Below, one piece after another: positions 34,723 through 43,541 of a stretch of DNA of 64,000 bases (position 1 is its first letter; each line of letters starts with the position of its first letter). The position numbers were made by a program, and so were the translations under genes. The stretch is from Nocardia brasiliensis ATCC 700358 (GTDB lineage: Bacteria; Actinomycetota; Actinomycetes; Mycobacteriales; Mycobacteriaceae), in assembly GCF_000250675.2 (NCBI RefSeq), contig NC_018681.1, forward strand, positions 7,626,001 through 7,690,000. The letters run 5' to 3'. The notes beneath the pieces were generated by a model that saw nothing but the letters and a program-made list of their open reading frames with translations, was not told the DNA's origin and searched no databases.

Positions 34723-35226
34723 TCAGCGCTGCGGCGGCACCGGAAGCACGCCGCGCGGCACCACCCGGACGAACGGCGCGGGATGGGCGGCCGCGATGCT
34801 CGAGTCGGGGTCCTTGCACCCCACGGTGACATCACCGGCGGGCGCGGCGGAAAACGTCCACACCGTGACCCAGTCCTTGCCATCGACCGTTTCGGTCTTT
34901 TTCGCGTCGCTGGATCGGAGATCTTCGTTCCGGCCGGAACTGTCCACCGCGGTGCAGCGCAACGCATTCGCGGCGGCGCCCCAGTCCGCGGGCACCCGGA
35001 TATCCATCACCGCGTCGGCGGGAATCGGGACCTTTTTGGTCTCGCCGAGCGCGATTCGCACACCGCCCGCTTCGTCGTCATTGTTCGAATCGGCGGCCGG
35101 AGCGGCGGAACTCGAGGTCGCCGCACCACTCGACGAGGTCGATTCCCGGCTCGCCGACTTGTCGTCGGAGCACCCTGCCACCGCCACGGCGACCAGCGCC
35201 GGAACCACCAGCCAGCTCAATTTCAC
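34723..35226 (-). CDS. Putative lipoprotein
   Basis: 167 residues. Type II signal peptide MKLSWLVVPALVAVAVAGCS with lipidation at Cys19, a Ser/Ala/Asp-rich linker (about 20-55) and a compact C-terminal domain with two further cysteines that could pair (LRCTAVDSSG and VTVGCKDPDS). Attached to the outer face of the membrane. Not recognised as a characterised family; nocardial genomes encode many such proteins. Confidence 0.85.
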   Translation of the reverse strand: MKLSWLVVPALVAVAVAGCSDDKSASRESTSSSGAATSSSAAPAADSNNDDEAGGVRIALGETKKVPIPADAVMDIRVPADWGAAANALRCTAVDSSGRNEDLRSSDAKKTETVDGKDWVTVWTFSAAPAGDVTVGCKDPDSSIAAAHPAPFVRVVPRGVLPVPPQR

Positions 35227-35251
35227 GAGTCAAACCTCTCGTCGCGCCCAT

Positions 35252-35464
35252 TCACCAGGCGATTGGTACGGATCGGCGATCGAACACGGTGACGTAATCG
35301 CGCGGACCCCGCGGGCGCTGGTGAAACGTGACCACTCGGGAGCCGTACAAGGCACCGACAGAGAGCATGTCAACTCCGGCGGCGAATAGCGGGTACACAC
35401 GCCCGAAATCAGTGAGATATGCGGTAATTTGCCGAGGTAATGACGGGTCGACCGCCGCCGTCAT
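35252..35464 (-). CDS. Hypothetical 70-residue protein
   Basis: Begins MTAAVDPSLPRQITAYLTDF; GGAGGA lies immediately before the ATG at 35464. Starts 20 bases from the divergent dienelactone hydrolase start. No known motif. Aromatic-rich middle and basic tail. Codon usage is only moderately GC-biased at third positions, so it may be a chance frame. Confidence 0.35.
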   Translation of the reverse strand: MTAAVDPSLPRQITAYLTDFGRVYPLFAAGVDMLSVGALYGSRVVTFHQRPRGPRDYVTVFDRRSVPIAW

Positions 35465-35484
35465 TCCTCCGTAGACTCGCTCCG

Positions 35485-36255
35485 GTGACTTCCCCTGTGG
35501 CTTTTCAGGCGATCGATATTCCACTCCCCGACGGCACCGCGGACGCTTACTTCGCCCATCCGGACGACGGCGCCCGCCACCCCGGCGTACTGCTCTACAT
35601 GGACGCGTTCGGCTTGCGTCCCTACCTGCGCGAACTGGTGGAGACCATTGCGGCGCAAGGTTTCAGCGTGCTCGCGCCGAACATCTTCTATCGCACCGGC
35701 CGCGCGCCGGTGCTGCCCATGCCGGACCTCACCGAGCCCGACGCGGGCGCGAAGTTCTTCGCCGAACTGGCGCCGGTGCGCGCCGCCCTCACGCCCGAGG
35801 GCGCCCTCCAGGACGCGCGGCACTATCTGGACTGGCTCGCCGCCGCCCCGGCCGTGACGCCGGGCCCGGTGGCCACTACCGGCTACTGCATGGGCGGGCG
35901 GCTCGCGTTGCGCACCGCCGCCGCGTTCGGCGATCGCATCGCCGCCGCGGCCAGCTTCCACGGGGGCAACCTGGCCGCCGCGGACCAGCCGGACAGTCCG
36001 CACTTCGCGGCGCCGGGCATCACCGCGGAGGTGTTCGTCGCGCACGCCGATCAGGATTCGGCCATGCCGCCCGAGCAGATCTCCCGCCTCGAGCAGGCGC
36101 TGGACGCGGCGGGCACGCGGTACACCTCGGTCGTCTACTCCGGCGCACCGCATGGTTTCACCATGCGGGACGTCCCGGTGTACCGCGAGGATGCCTACCA
36201 ACGTCACCTGGACGATCTTGTGACGTTGTTCCGTCGTTCGCTCTCCGCGGAATAA
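35485..36255 (+). CDS. Dienelactone hydrolase family protein
   Basis: 256 residues from the GTG at 35485. Alpha/beta hydrolase with cysteine nucleophile in TTGYCMGGRLALRTAAAFG, Asp in VAHADQDSAMP and His in SGAPHGFTM: the full DLH triad. Also typical is HPGVLLYMDAFGLRPYLREL. Acts on dienelactones or related esters, cytoplasmic. TAGACT at 35472-35477, seven bases before the GTG, supports this start rather than the ATG at 35440. Confidence 0.93.
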   Translation: MTSPVAFQAIDIPLPDGTADAYFAHPDDGARHPGVLLYMDAFGLRPYLRELVETIAAQGFSVLAPNIFYRTGRAPVLPMPDLTEPDAGAKFFAELAPVRAALTPEGALQDARHYLDWLAAAPAVTPGPVATTGYCMGGRLALRTAAAFGDRIAAAASFHGGNLAAADQPDSPHFAAPGITAEVFVAHADQDSAMPPEQISRLEQALDAAGTRYTSVVYSGAPHGFTMRDVPVYREDAYQRHLDDLVTLFRRSLSAE

Positions 36256-36435
36256 GACTGAATCATCCTATGTTTCGTCTGGGGTCGGCCTCGACCCCAG
36301 CAACCGCGGGATCGTGCCGTCACGCGACCAACCGGCCGGTTTTCGGGGACCGCTGTTCCCCGTTACCGCCGGTTCCGCTTAATGTTGTTCGGTAGGCGAT
36401 CATCGGGAGGACCACATGGCGAAGCTGGTGGGGAT

Positions 36436-37827
36436 GTGAGCGAGGAACGCGCAGCGGCCGCCGTGCCCGCGCGCATAGCGACGCGAATCGGATACCGGCA
36501 AGCCGCTTTCCCGGCGGACTCGTGGGTACGGCCGGTGTTTATCGGTGTGGCCCTGGCGCTCAGTGTCCTGCTCGTGTACGAGGCACATCAGGCCGCCAAC
36601 CACGGCGTCGACCACGCGTGGTTTGTCGCCGTCTCGCTCGCCGGTGTTTTCGTGGCCCGCGGGCTGCACCTGCGCAGGCCGATCACGCTGGCCCACTTCG
36701 CGGTCGCGCTGCTGGTCCTGGCCATCGCCCATCTCGCCTACCGCGCGGAGCATCCCGGCTACGGTTTCGTGCTGCTCGCCTCGAGCGGTTTCCTGCTGGT
36801 GCTCCCGCAGTCCAGCAGGCCGCAGCCCGATCAGCTGTACCGGGTCGCCGAACTCGTCGGCCGCACCGAACGGGATCCGCTCGCCCCCTTCGCGCTGCAC
36901 TCCTCGAAAACCTACTTCTTCAACGCGGATTCGACCGCGGGCGTCGGCTATCGGGCCCGCTTCGGTATCGCCGTGGTCGCGGGCGACCCGATCGGTGACC
37001 GCGCCGCCTTCCCCGCACTGCTCACAGAGTTCTCCGAATTCGCGCTCAATCAGGGCTGGCGCATCGCCGTGCTCGGCGCGAGCCCGGAGCTGGCCGAGCT
37101 GTGGCGCGTGCGCGCGCTGGAACACCGTGGGCTGCACGCGGTTCCGATCGGGCGCGACGTGGTGCTCGAGGTCGACGATTTCGCGATGGTCGGCCGGCAT
37201 TTCCGTAACCTGCGCCAAGCCGTCAGCCGCACCCGCAATTTCGGCGTCACCACCGAGATCGTGGACGAGTCGGCCCTGACCGATACCCAGCGCGCCGAAC
37301 TGCTCGGCATCGTCGACGAATGGGGTAAGGGCAGGCAGACTCGCGGCTTCTCGATGATCCTCGACCATCTGCTGGACGGCCGGAACCCGAACATGCTGGT
37401 GGTCATGGCCAAGGACGCGGACGGCACGGTGTCGGGTTTCCAGCGCTACGGCATCTCCGGACGCGGCCGCGAGTTGAGCCTCGACGTGCCGTGGCGGCGT
37501 AAGGGCGCCCCGAACGGCCTGGACGAGCGGATGATCATCGATCTGGTCGACTACGCCCGTGCGCACGGCATCAAGCGGATCTCGTTGGCCTTCGCGCCTT
37601 TTCCGGAACTGTTCGCCGACAAAGAGAAGTCCCGCATCGGGAAGCTGCTGTACGTCCTCGTGCACCTCGGCGATCCACTCATCCGGCTGGAATCGCTGTA
37701 TCGGTTCCTGCGCAAGTTCCATGCGCTGTCCGACCAGCGGTACGTGCTGATCCGCTGGCGCGAGGTGCTCATCGCGGCCGCCGCACTGCTTACCCTGGAG
37801 TTCGCACCGCACCGCCGCGAACACTGA
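36436..37827 (+). CDS. DUF2156 phosphatidylglycerol lysyltransferase-like membrane protein
   Basis: 463 residues from a GTG preceded by GGTGGGG. N-terminal hydrophobic part with four or so membrane segments (about 35-150) and a C-terminal DUF2156 GNAT-like domain (AVVAGDPIGDRAAFPALLTEF, FRNLRQAVSRTRNFGV, WGKGRQTRGFSMILDHLLDG, ISLAFAPFPELFADKE). This is the shortened actinobacterial relative of MprF/LysX that lacks lysyl-tRNA synthetase. Probably modifies membrane lipid with an amino acid. The threonine dehydratase-like gene follows after eight bases. Confidence 0.88.
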   Translation: MSEERAAAAVPARIATRIGYRQAAFPADSWVRPVFIGVALALSVLLVYEAHQAANHGVDHAWFVAVSLAGVFVARGLHLRRPITLAHFAVALLVLAIAHLAYRAEHPGYGFVLLASSGFLLVLPQSSRPQPDQLYRVAELVGRTERDPLAPFALHSSKTYFFNADSTAGVGYRARFGIAVVAGDPIGDRAAFPALLTEFSEFALNQGWRIAVLGASPELAELWRVRALEHRGLHAVPIGRDVVLEVDDFAMVGRHFRNLRQAVSRTRNFGVTTEIVDESALTDTQRAELLGIVDEWGKGRQTRGFSMILDHLLDGRNPNMLVVMAKDADGTVSGFQRYGISGRGRELSLDVPWRRKGAPNGLDERMIIDLVDYARAHGIKRISLAFAPFPELFADKEKSRIGKLLYVLVHLGDPLIRLESLYRFLRKFHALSDQRYVLIRWREVLIAAAALLTLEFAPHRREH

Positions 37828-37835
37828 GGAGCACA

Positions 37836-38771
37836 ATGGAACTCGGCCACACCGATATCAAGGCCGCCGTCGCGCGGGTGGCACACCGGGTGCGGCCGAT
37901 CACCCTCGCGCCCGCCGGCGACGGTGCGGGAGATCTGTGGTTCGCGCTGGAACTGCTCCAGCACACCGGCAGTTTCAAGGTCCGCGGTGCGCTGAATTTC
38001 CTACTGGCGCACCAGGAGAACGGCACCCTGCCCCCGGCTGGCGTGACGATCGCCTCGGGCGGTAACGCCGGGCTCGCCTGTGCCTGGGCGGCCCGGACGC
38101 AGGGTGTCGAAGCCACCGTGTTCCTGCCCGCCACCGCGCCGGAGGTGAAGGTGCGGCGGCTGCATTCCTATGGCGCCACAGTGCATCTGGTCGGCACGCA
38201 GTACGCGGACGCGCTGGCGGCGAGCCAGGATTTCGCGGCCTCGACCGGTGCGCTGCTGTCCCACGCCTACGACCATCCGTTGATCGCCGCGGGGGCGGGC
38301 ACCCTCATGGTGGAGATCCAGCAGCGGATGCCCGACCTCGACACCGTCGTGGTCGCGGTCGGCGGCGGCGGATTGTTCGCCGGAATCGCCACCGCCGCAG
38401 ACCATTACGGCATCCGCACGGTCGCCGTCGAACCACGGAACTGCCGCGCGTTGCACGCCGCCGTCGAGGCCGGCCGCTTGGTCGACGTCCCCGTCGACTC
38501 GATCGCCGCCGACTCCCTCGGCGCCCGCCGCGCCACCGCCTTGGCCTTGCACGCCGCCCAGCACTACCACGTCGACTCGATCCTGGTAGACGACGAAACC
38601 ATCATCGCCACCCGCCGCACCCTCTGGGAGAACCACCGCCTCGCCGTCGAATACGGCGCCGCCACCGCCCTAGCCGCCCTCCACTCCTCCGCCTACACCC
38701 CAGCACCCAACGAAAAGGTCTGCGTCATCCTCTGCGGCGCAAACACCAACCCCGCCGACCTCGCGAGTTGA
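37836..38771 (+). CDS. PLP-dependent serine/threonine dehydratase-like enzyme
   Basis: 311 residues; TGAGGAG precedes the ATG. Fold-type II PLP enzyme: lysine in QHTGSFKVRGALN, substrate loop ASGGNAGLACAWAA, phosphate loop VVAVGGGGLFAGIA, and C-terminal CGANTNPADL. No regulatory ACT domain, so catabolic type. Removes ammonia from serine or threonine. Near-contiguous with the DUF2156 gene. Confidence 0.92.
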   Translation: MELGHTDIKAAVARVAHRVRPITLAPAGDGAGDLWFALELLQHTGSFKVRGALNFLLAHQENGTLPPAGVTIASGGNAGLACAWAARTQGVEATVFLPATAPEVKVRRLHSYGATVHLVGTQYADALAASQDFAASTGALLSHAYDHPLIAAGAGTLMVEIQQRMPDLDTVVVAVGGGGLFAGIATAADHYGIRTVAVEPRNCRALHAAVEAGRLVDVPVDSIAADSLGARRATALALHAAQHYHVDSILVDDETIIATRRTLWENHRLAVEYGAATALAALHSSAYTPAPNEKVCVILCGANTNPADLAS

Positions 38772-38872
38772 TCAGGTAGCGAACGGCTGTCGGGGGGCTG
38801 ATTCGCGGGGCGGGTTGGGGGTGGCGGGATTATGCTCGGGGCGTCTTCGATCCCGACGGAAGGCATGGCGCT

Positions 38873-39418
38873 ATGGCGCTTGCATCGTTCATGGTTCCGC
38901 TCGGCACGCCGGCGCCGGATTTCGCGCTGCCGGATCTCGATCAGCGGGTGCATTCGCGCGCGGATTTCGCGGGTGGTCCAGGGCTGCTGGTTGTGTTCGC
39001 GTCCAATCATTGTCCGTATGTGAAGCATGTCGAGTCGATGCTGGGCGAGGTGGTGGACTCGCTGCCCATGCCCGCGGTGGCGATCTGCAGCAACGACGCC
39101 GGGATTTCCCCGGACGACGCCCCGATCGGATTGCGTGACCAGGCGATTCGGGCCGGGTGGACGTTTCCGTATCTCATCGATGAGACACAGCAGGTCGGCC
39201 GCGCCTTTCGCGCCGCGTGCACGCCGGACTTCTTTCTCTACGACGCGAACCTGGCACTGGCCTACCGCGGCGCGCTCGACGAATCCACCCCGGGCAACGG
39301 AAAGCCGGTGACCGGCAAGGAATTGCGGTCCGCCATCGAGACGGTCCTGGATGGCGCGCCGGTGCCGGAACCACACCGGCCGAGCATGGGGTGTTCGATC
39401 AAGTGGCGCGAGAGCTGA
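38873..39418 (+). CDS. Thioredoxin-fold peroxiredoxin-like protein
   Basis: 181 residues; GGAAGG upstream. AhpC/TSA-like fold: PLGTPAPDFALPDLDQRVHS, then FASNHCPYVKHVESMLGEV with a single active-site cysteine, and FRAACTPDFFLYDANLALAY with a second. This SNHCPYVKH group is common in bacteria; proposed as thiol oxidoreductases but uncharacterised. Cytoplasmic. Confidence 0.9.
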   Translation: MALASFMVPLGTPAPDFALPDLDQRVHSRADFAGGPGLLVVFASNHCPYVKHVESMLGEVVDSLPMPAVAICSNDAGISPDDAPIGLRDQAIRAGWTFPYLIDETQQVGRAFRAACTPDFFLYDANLALAYRGALDESTPGNGKPVTGKELRSAIETVLDGAPVPEPHRPSMGCSIKWRES

Positions 39419-39487
39419 ACCCGGCGCCCGCTGATGCGGGACAATAACCGCGGACAACGTCGCAGGCCGCACGGCCGGAGGAAAGGG

Positions 39488-40420
39488 GTGGGGACGTTGG
39501 CAACGATCGTCCTCGTACACGGCATCGCACAGGAGCAGGCGTCGGCCGACACGCTGGAGGCCCAGTGGTTGCCCGGCCTCGCGGGCGGGGTGCGCAACCA
39601 CGGCGACCTGGAACTCGCCGATCGCCTGTGGCGCAACGGAACACCGGGTGACATCTCGACCAGGATGGCGTTCTACGGCAATCAGTTCCTGGCCGAGGGA
39701 GCGCAGGGCGGCGCCGTCGGCGATCTCGACGACGAACAGCTCGAGCTGATGGAACAGCTCGCCGAACTGTGGTTGGCGACTGCCGCCGAGCACGCGGGCG
39801 ACCAGCGGGATCGGTTGACCGCGCAGCGCCTCACCGCGGTGGTGCCGCCGGAGGCCAAGCCGCAGGGACCCAAAGCCGCACTGCGCCCGGCACTCAACGC
39901 CTTGGTGCGGCTGCGCTGGTTCGCGCCGTTCGGCATCGGGCTCGCGGAAAAGTTCGTGGTGCGCGCGCTGTCCCAGGTGGCCCGCTATTTCACCGACGAG
40001 AACGTGCGCGAGTACGCGCAACAGCAGGTGCTCGCGCAGGTGGGGCCGGAGACCGAACTGGTCGTCGCGCACTCGCTCGGCTCGGTCGTCGCCTACGAGG
40101 CACTGCACCGCGTCGACCAGGAGGTGACCCTGCTGACCATGGGGTCCCCGCTCGGCCTGCGCACCGTCATCTACGAGCGGCTCCGCCCGCAACCGGCCAC
40201 GGTCCCGAAAGCCGTTGCCGCTTGGCACAATCTGGTGGACCGCGACGATCTGGTCGCCGCGCATCTCGATCTCACCCCGTTCTTCCCGCCGTTCCCCGGT
40301 GCCGGGGTGGTGCCGGTCACCGAGGAACCACTGGACAACGGCGCGAGCCCGCACGACTCGACGCACTATCTGACGAAGGCGATCACGGGCGGCATCGTCG
40401 CGAAAGCACTGACCGCTTAA
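39488..40420 (+). CDS. Uncharacterised alpha/beta hydrolase
   Basis: 310 residues from a GTG (a TTG at 39497 is an alternative, with GGGGTGGGG before it). TIVLVHGIAQEQASAD gives the strand/oxyanion region; the nucleophile elbow is VVAHSLGSVVAYEAL; a late His is in ASPHDSTHYL. Between them is a long helical insert (about 40-180). The group is widespread in actinomycetes and not assigned. The stop overlaps the convergent MFS stop region by four bases. Confidence 0.75.
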   Translation: MGTLATIVLVHGIAQEQASADTLEAQWLPGLAGGVRNHGDLELADRLWRNGTPGDISTRMAFYGNQFLAEGAQGGAVGDLDDEQLELMEQLAELWLATAAEHAGDQRDRLTAQRLTAVVPPEAKPQGPKAALRPALNALVRLRWFAPFGIGLAEKFVVRALSQVARYFTDENVREYAQQQVLAQVGPETELVVAHSLGSVVAYEALHRVDQEVTLLTMGSPLGLRTVIYERLRPQPATVPKAVAAWHNLVDRDDLVAAHLDLTPFFPPFPGAGVVPVTEEPLDNGASPHDSTHYLTKAITGGIVAKALTA

Positions 40421-41595
40421 CGCTGCTCGGCCAGCTCCGGCGCGGACTCGGCAACCTGTTCGCGGTCCCGCCAGAGCAGCACCAGCGCGAGAACCAGGCC
40501 CGCCAGCGTCAGCACCGCGCCCACGAGGGGAATCGCCCGCAGACCCGAACCGTCGCCGAGCACCCAGCCACCCAGCCGACCCGCACCGGCGGCCGCCAGC
40601 TGGAAGCCGGAGGCATTGACCGCGACGGCCAGGGTCGGCGCGGCGGCGGCCGCGGCGATCACCCGCGTCTGCATGCCGGGAACGATCGCGAACGCGAGCG
40701 CGCCGATCACGAAAGTCAGTAGCACCGCGGCGATTCGGCCGCTGCCGAGCGCCCAGAACAGCAACAGCGCCACGGCGAGCACCGCGAGCAGGCTCGCCAC
40801 CGCCGTCCGGGTGCGGTCGGCGAGCCATCCGCCCACCTGATTGCCGACGACCGCACCCGCCCCGTACACCAGCAGCAGGACCGGCACCGCACCCGCGCCG
40901 AATCCACTGAAATCGGTGAGCAACGGTGTGATGAAGGTGAAAACGGTGACGACACCGATGTTTCCGAGCACCGTCAGCGCGATCGCCGACCAGACCGCGC
41001 GGTCGCCGAAGACGCGCAACTCCCCGAATACCGATTCGGCGGCGGTTCCGGGCGCGTCCGGCAGGTACCGCAGCACCACAGGCAGCGCGAGACCCACGCA
41101 CAACGCCACCGCGACGAAAGTCGCCCGCCAGCCGAAACTTTGGCCGATCAGCGCGCCGATCGGCGTGCCGAGCACGATCCCGAGGTTCAGGCCGAGCGCT
41201 ACCCGCGCGACCGCGGTGGCTTCTTTCCCGGGTTCGGCCGTCGACACCGCGGTCGCGATCGCGACCGCGAAGAAGGTGGCGACGATCAGTCCGGCGGCCG
41301 CCCGCATCGCGAGCAGCACAGGGTAATTCGGCGCGAGGGCCGAGCCCAGGTTGGCGAATATCGCGAACAGGACCAGCCCGGCGACGAGCCGCCTGCGCGA
41401 CATCCGCGCGGTCAGCATGGTCACCACCGGCCCGCCGACGATCATGCCGATTGCGTAGGCGGTCACCAGCATGCCCGCGGCGGGCACCGAAACCGATAGT
41501 CCGCCGGACACTTCCGGCAGGATCCCGGCGATCACGAACTCTCCGGTCGTCAGACCGAAGACCACCAGCATCAGGGACAGGACAGCAGGGCGCAT
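40417..41595 (-). CDS. MFS transporter (AraJ/Cmr-like efflux)
   Basis: 392 residues, twelve membrane segments. Typical drug-efflux start LMLVVFGLTTGEFVIAGILP, motif A variant TARMSRRRLVAGLVLF, and GLNLGIVLGTPIGALIGQSF as antiporter motif. Divergent from the MarR gene with an inverted repeat between them, so probably repressed by it. Confidence 0.93.
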   Translation of the reverse strand: MRPAVLSLMLVVFGLTTGEFVIAGILPEVSGGLSVSVPAAGMLVTAYAIGMIVGGPVVTMLTARMSRRRLVAGLVLFAIFANLGSALAPNYPVLLAMRAAAGLIVATFFAVAIATAVSTAEPGKEATAVARVALGLNLGIVLGTPIGALIGQSFGWRATFVAVALCVGLALPVVLRYLPDAPGTAAESVFGELRVFGDRAVWSAIALTVLGNIGVVTVFTFITPLLTDFSGFGAGAVPVLLLVYGAGAVVGNQVGGWLADRTRTAVASLLAVLAVALLLFWALGSGRIAAVLLTFVIGALAFAIVPGMQTRVIAAAAAAPTLAVAVNASGFQLAAAGAGRLGGWVLGDGSGLRAIPLVGAVLTLAGLVLALVLLWRDREQVAESAPELAEQR

Positions 41596-41609
41596 CAGAG
41601 CATCCTCAT

Positions 41610-41644
41610 ATAGTTCTAACTCAAATGATACGAACTAGAACTAT
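41610..41644. promoter_or_regulatory. MarR operator candidate ATAGTTCTA-N17-TAGAACTAT
   Basis: Perfect nine-base inverted repeat in the MFS/MarR divergent gap; a further AGTTCGAAC half-site-like sequence is at 41649-41657. It lies 15 bases before the MFS start and just upstream of the regulator -10 (TAGACT, 41666-41671), so it can control both. Confidence 0.6.
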
Positions 41645-41678
41645 CACAGTTCGAACGATGCGCGCTAGACTCGGAGCA

Positions 41679-42113
41679 ATGAAGCGCCGACCCCAGCCGC
41701 CCGTGGAGACCGAACTCGACCGGGACGTCTGCAAACTCGTGCACCGCTTCACCCACCGCCTCGATCAGCACATCCGCCGCGTCGCCGAGCGGTTGGACCT
41801 GACGCCGTCCCAGGTCATCGCCCTGCGCGAACTGTCGGAGCCGATCACCGCGCGCGAACTCGCCACCCGGATGTCGTGCGAGCCGTCCAACGCGACCTTC
41901 GTCCTGGACCGGCTCGAGGAACAGGCACTCATCCGCCGCGAGCCGCACCCGAGCGACCGGCGCGCCAAGCAGATCGTGCTGACCCCGGCGGGCACCCGGC
42001 AGCGGGCGCTCGCGGTCGAGTTGCTCAATGCGGACTCGCCGCTGACCTCGCTCACCGCCGCTCAGCAGCGCGCGCTGCGCGATCTACTCCAGGTCATGGC
42101 CGCCGAAGATTGA
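41679..42113 (+). CDS. MarR-family transcriptional regulator
   Basis: 144 residues. Winged helix: LDLTPSQVIALRELSEPITA, RELATRMSCEPSNATFVLDR, then LEEQALIRREPHPSDRRAKQ with the conserved DxR wing. TAGACT seven bases before the ATG points to a leaderless start. Likely represses the divergent efflux gene. Confidence 0.93.
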   Translation: MKRRPQPPVETELDRDVCKLVHRFTHRLDQHIRRVAERLDLTPSQVIALRELSEPITARELATRMSCEPSNATFVLDRLEEQALIRREPHPSDRRAKQIVLTPAGTRQRALAVELLNADSPLTSLTAAQQRALRDLLQVMAAED

Positions 42114-42153
42114 CACTTGATATAGACATACGGCCGAACGTATTGTTTGTTTC

Positions 42154-42852
42154 ATGACCGTGGCGTACCCCACCACCGAAGAGACCGACCCGTTCTGCCT
42201 ACCCCCGCTGGAGGCCGCGGCCCTGCTCTACGACTCCCCCTGGCGGCGCTTCGCCGTGATCGGGGACAGCCTGTCGGTCGGCACCGGCGACCCCAGCCCG
42301 GGCTACGCGACCCTCGGCTGGGCCGATCGCGTCGCCGACGTGCTGCGCCGGGTGCGGCCCGATCTCGCGTATCGCAATACCGGCGTGGTCGGCGCGACCA
42401 CCGCGGAGGTCGTCCGGCAGCAAGCTGATCGACTACTGGAATTCGCCCCGGATCTGCTGCACCTGTCCAGCGGCGGCAACGATATCGTCCGCCGCACACC
42501 GGATTTCGGTGAGATCGAGCAGCAGCTGCGCGATATGTATCGCCTCGGTGCGCGCACCGGCGCCACGATGACCGTGTTCACCCTCGGCAAAGCCTATGTG
42601 GTGCCGGTCTTCCCGGATTGGACCGACCGCGTCCGCAGAGTCAACGACCTCACCCGCGCCTTGGCCGCGGAATACGATGTCGCCGTGGTCGATTGCTGGG
42701 AGCACCCGCTCAACGACCGCCCGAATCTGTTGAGCGCGGACCGGATTCATTTCTCCGCGTCCGGACAGGCGGTGCTGGCCGCGGAGGTGGTCAAGCAGCT
42801 CGCACACCTGCTCGACACCCCCGCCCGGCGGCAGCGCGACGACTACTACTGA
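42154..42852 (+). CDS. SGNH/GDSL hydrolase
   Basis: 232 residues. Block I with nucleophile Ser in FAVIGDSLSVGTGDP, block II Gly in NTGVVGATTAEV, block III LHLSSGGNDIVRR, and block V DRIHFSASGQAVLA supplying Asp and His. No signal peptide, so intracellular esterase. TATTGT seven bases before the ATG. Its end overlaps by seven bases the end of the convergent reductase gene. Confidence 0.93.
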   Translation: MTVAYPTTEETDPFCLPPLEAAALLYDSPWRRFAVIGDSLSVGTGDPSPGYATLGWADRVADVLRRVRPDLAYRNTGVVGATTAEVVRQQADRLLEFAPDLLHLSSGGNDIVRRTPDFGEIEQQLRDMYRLGARTGATMTVFTLGKAYVVPVFPDWTDRVRRVNDLTRALAAEYDVAVVDCWEHPLNDRPNLLSADRIHFSASGQAVLAAEVVKQLAHLLDTPARRQRDDYY

Positions 42853-43460
42853 CCGGCCTCGGGCAGATGCACTTTCGCGTCGTCGTAGGTGGCGGTGGTG
42901 GCCGCTTCGTCGCGGGTGTAGATCAGGTTGAGCACGCCGGTCTCGAACGTCTGCGAGGAGAGCAGCCGCAGCGGCAGCGTCGATTCGCGGTCCGGGAACA
43001 GCCGAGCGCCCTTGCCGACGACGATCGGGTGCACCAGCAGGTGCAATTCGTCCAGCAGTCCGGCGTCGAGCAGTTGGAGCACGACCGAGACCGAACCGCT
43101 CATCCCGATATCGCCACCGGGCTCGTTCTTCAGCGCGGTCACGCCCTCGAGCAGACCGCCTTGCAACACCTCCGAATTGCGCCAGGTGAACTCCAGATCC
43201 TGGTGCGTGACGACGACCTTGCGCGCGTCGCCGAGGACCTTCGCGAAGGCCGCGTCCTCGCCGCCCGCGGCCTCCCGATCCGGCCATGCGCCGGCGAACC
43301 CCTCGTAGGTGTTGCGCCCGAGCAGCAGGGTGTCGGCGCCGCCGAGCTGGGCGTTGACCGCAACGCCCATCTCGTCGTTGAAGTACGGGAAGTGCCAGTC
43401 CTGCGGGTTGTCGATGACGCCGTCGAGGGACATGAACAGACCTGCGGTGATTTTTCTCAT
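42846..43460 (-). CDS. Dihydrofolate reductase/RibD C-terminal family reductase
   Basis: 204 residues. RibD_C-like fold: MRKITAGLFMSLDGVIDNPQ, LGGADTLLLGRNTYEGFAGA, VVTHQDLEF, ISMSGSV-type segment IGMSGSVSVVLQLLDAGLLD, HPIVVGKGARLF. Likely NADPH-dependent reductase of unknown substrate; these stand-alone proteins are common in actinomycetes. Confidence 0.92.
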   Translation of the reverse strand: MRKITAGLFMSLDGVIDNPQDWHFPYFNDEMGVAVNAQLGGADTLLLGRNTYEGFAGAWPDREAAGGEDAAFAKVLGDARKVVVTHQDLEFTWRNSEVLQGGLLEGVTALKNEPGGDIGMSGSVSVVLQLLDAGLLDELHLLVHPIVVGKGARLFPDRESTLPLRLLSSQTFETGVLNLIYTRDEAATTATYDDAKVHLPEAGQ

Positions 43461-43541
43461 CGCCCAACTCCTGGATCAGTGGTGAGTACGTTGCCTGATC
43501 CGACGGTACGGCGCGCGGAAAATCATCGGTCACGCATCGAC

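Noticed and set aside
38693..41101. 802-codon minus frame
   Set aside because: Runs antisense through three recognised genes and has shadow-type composition.
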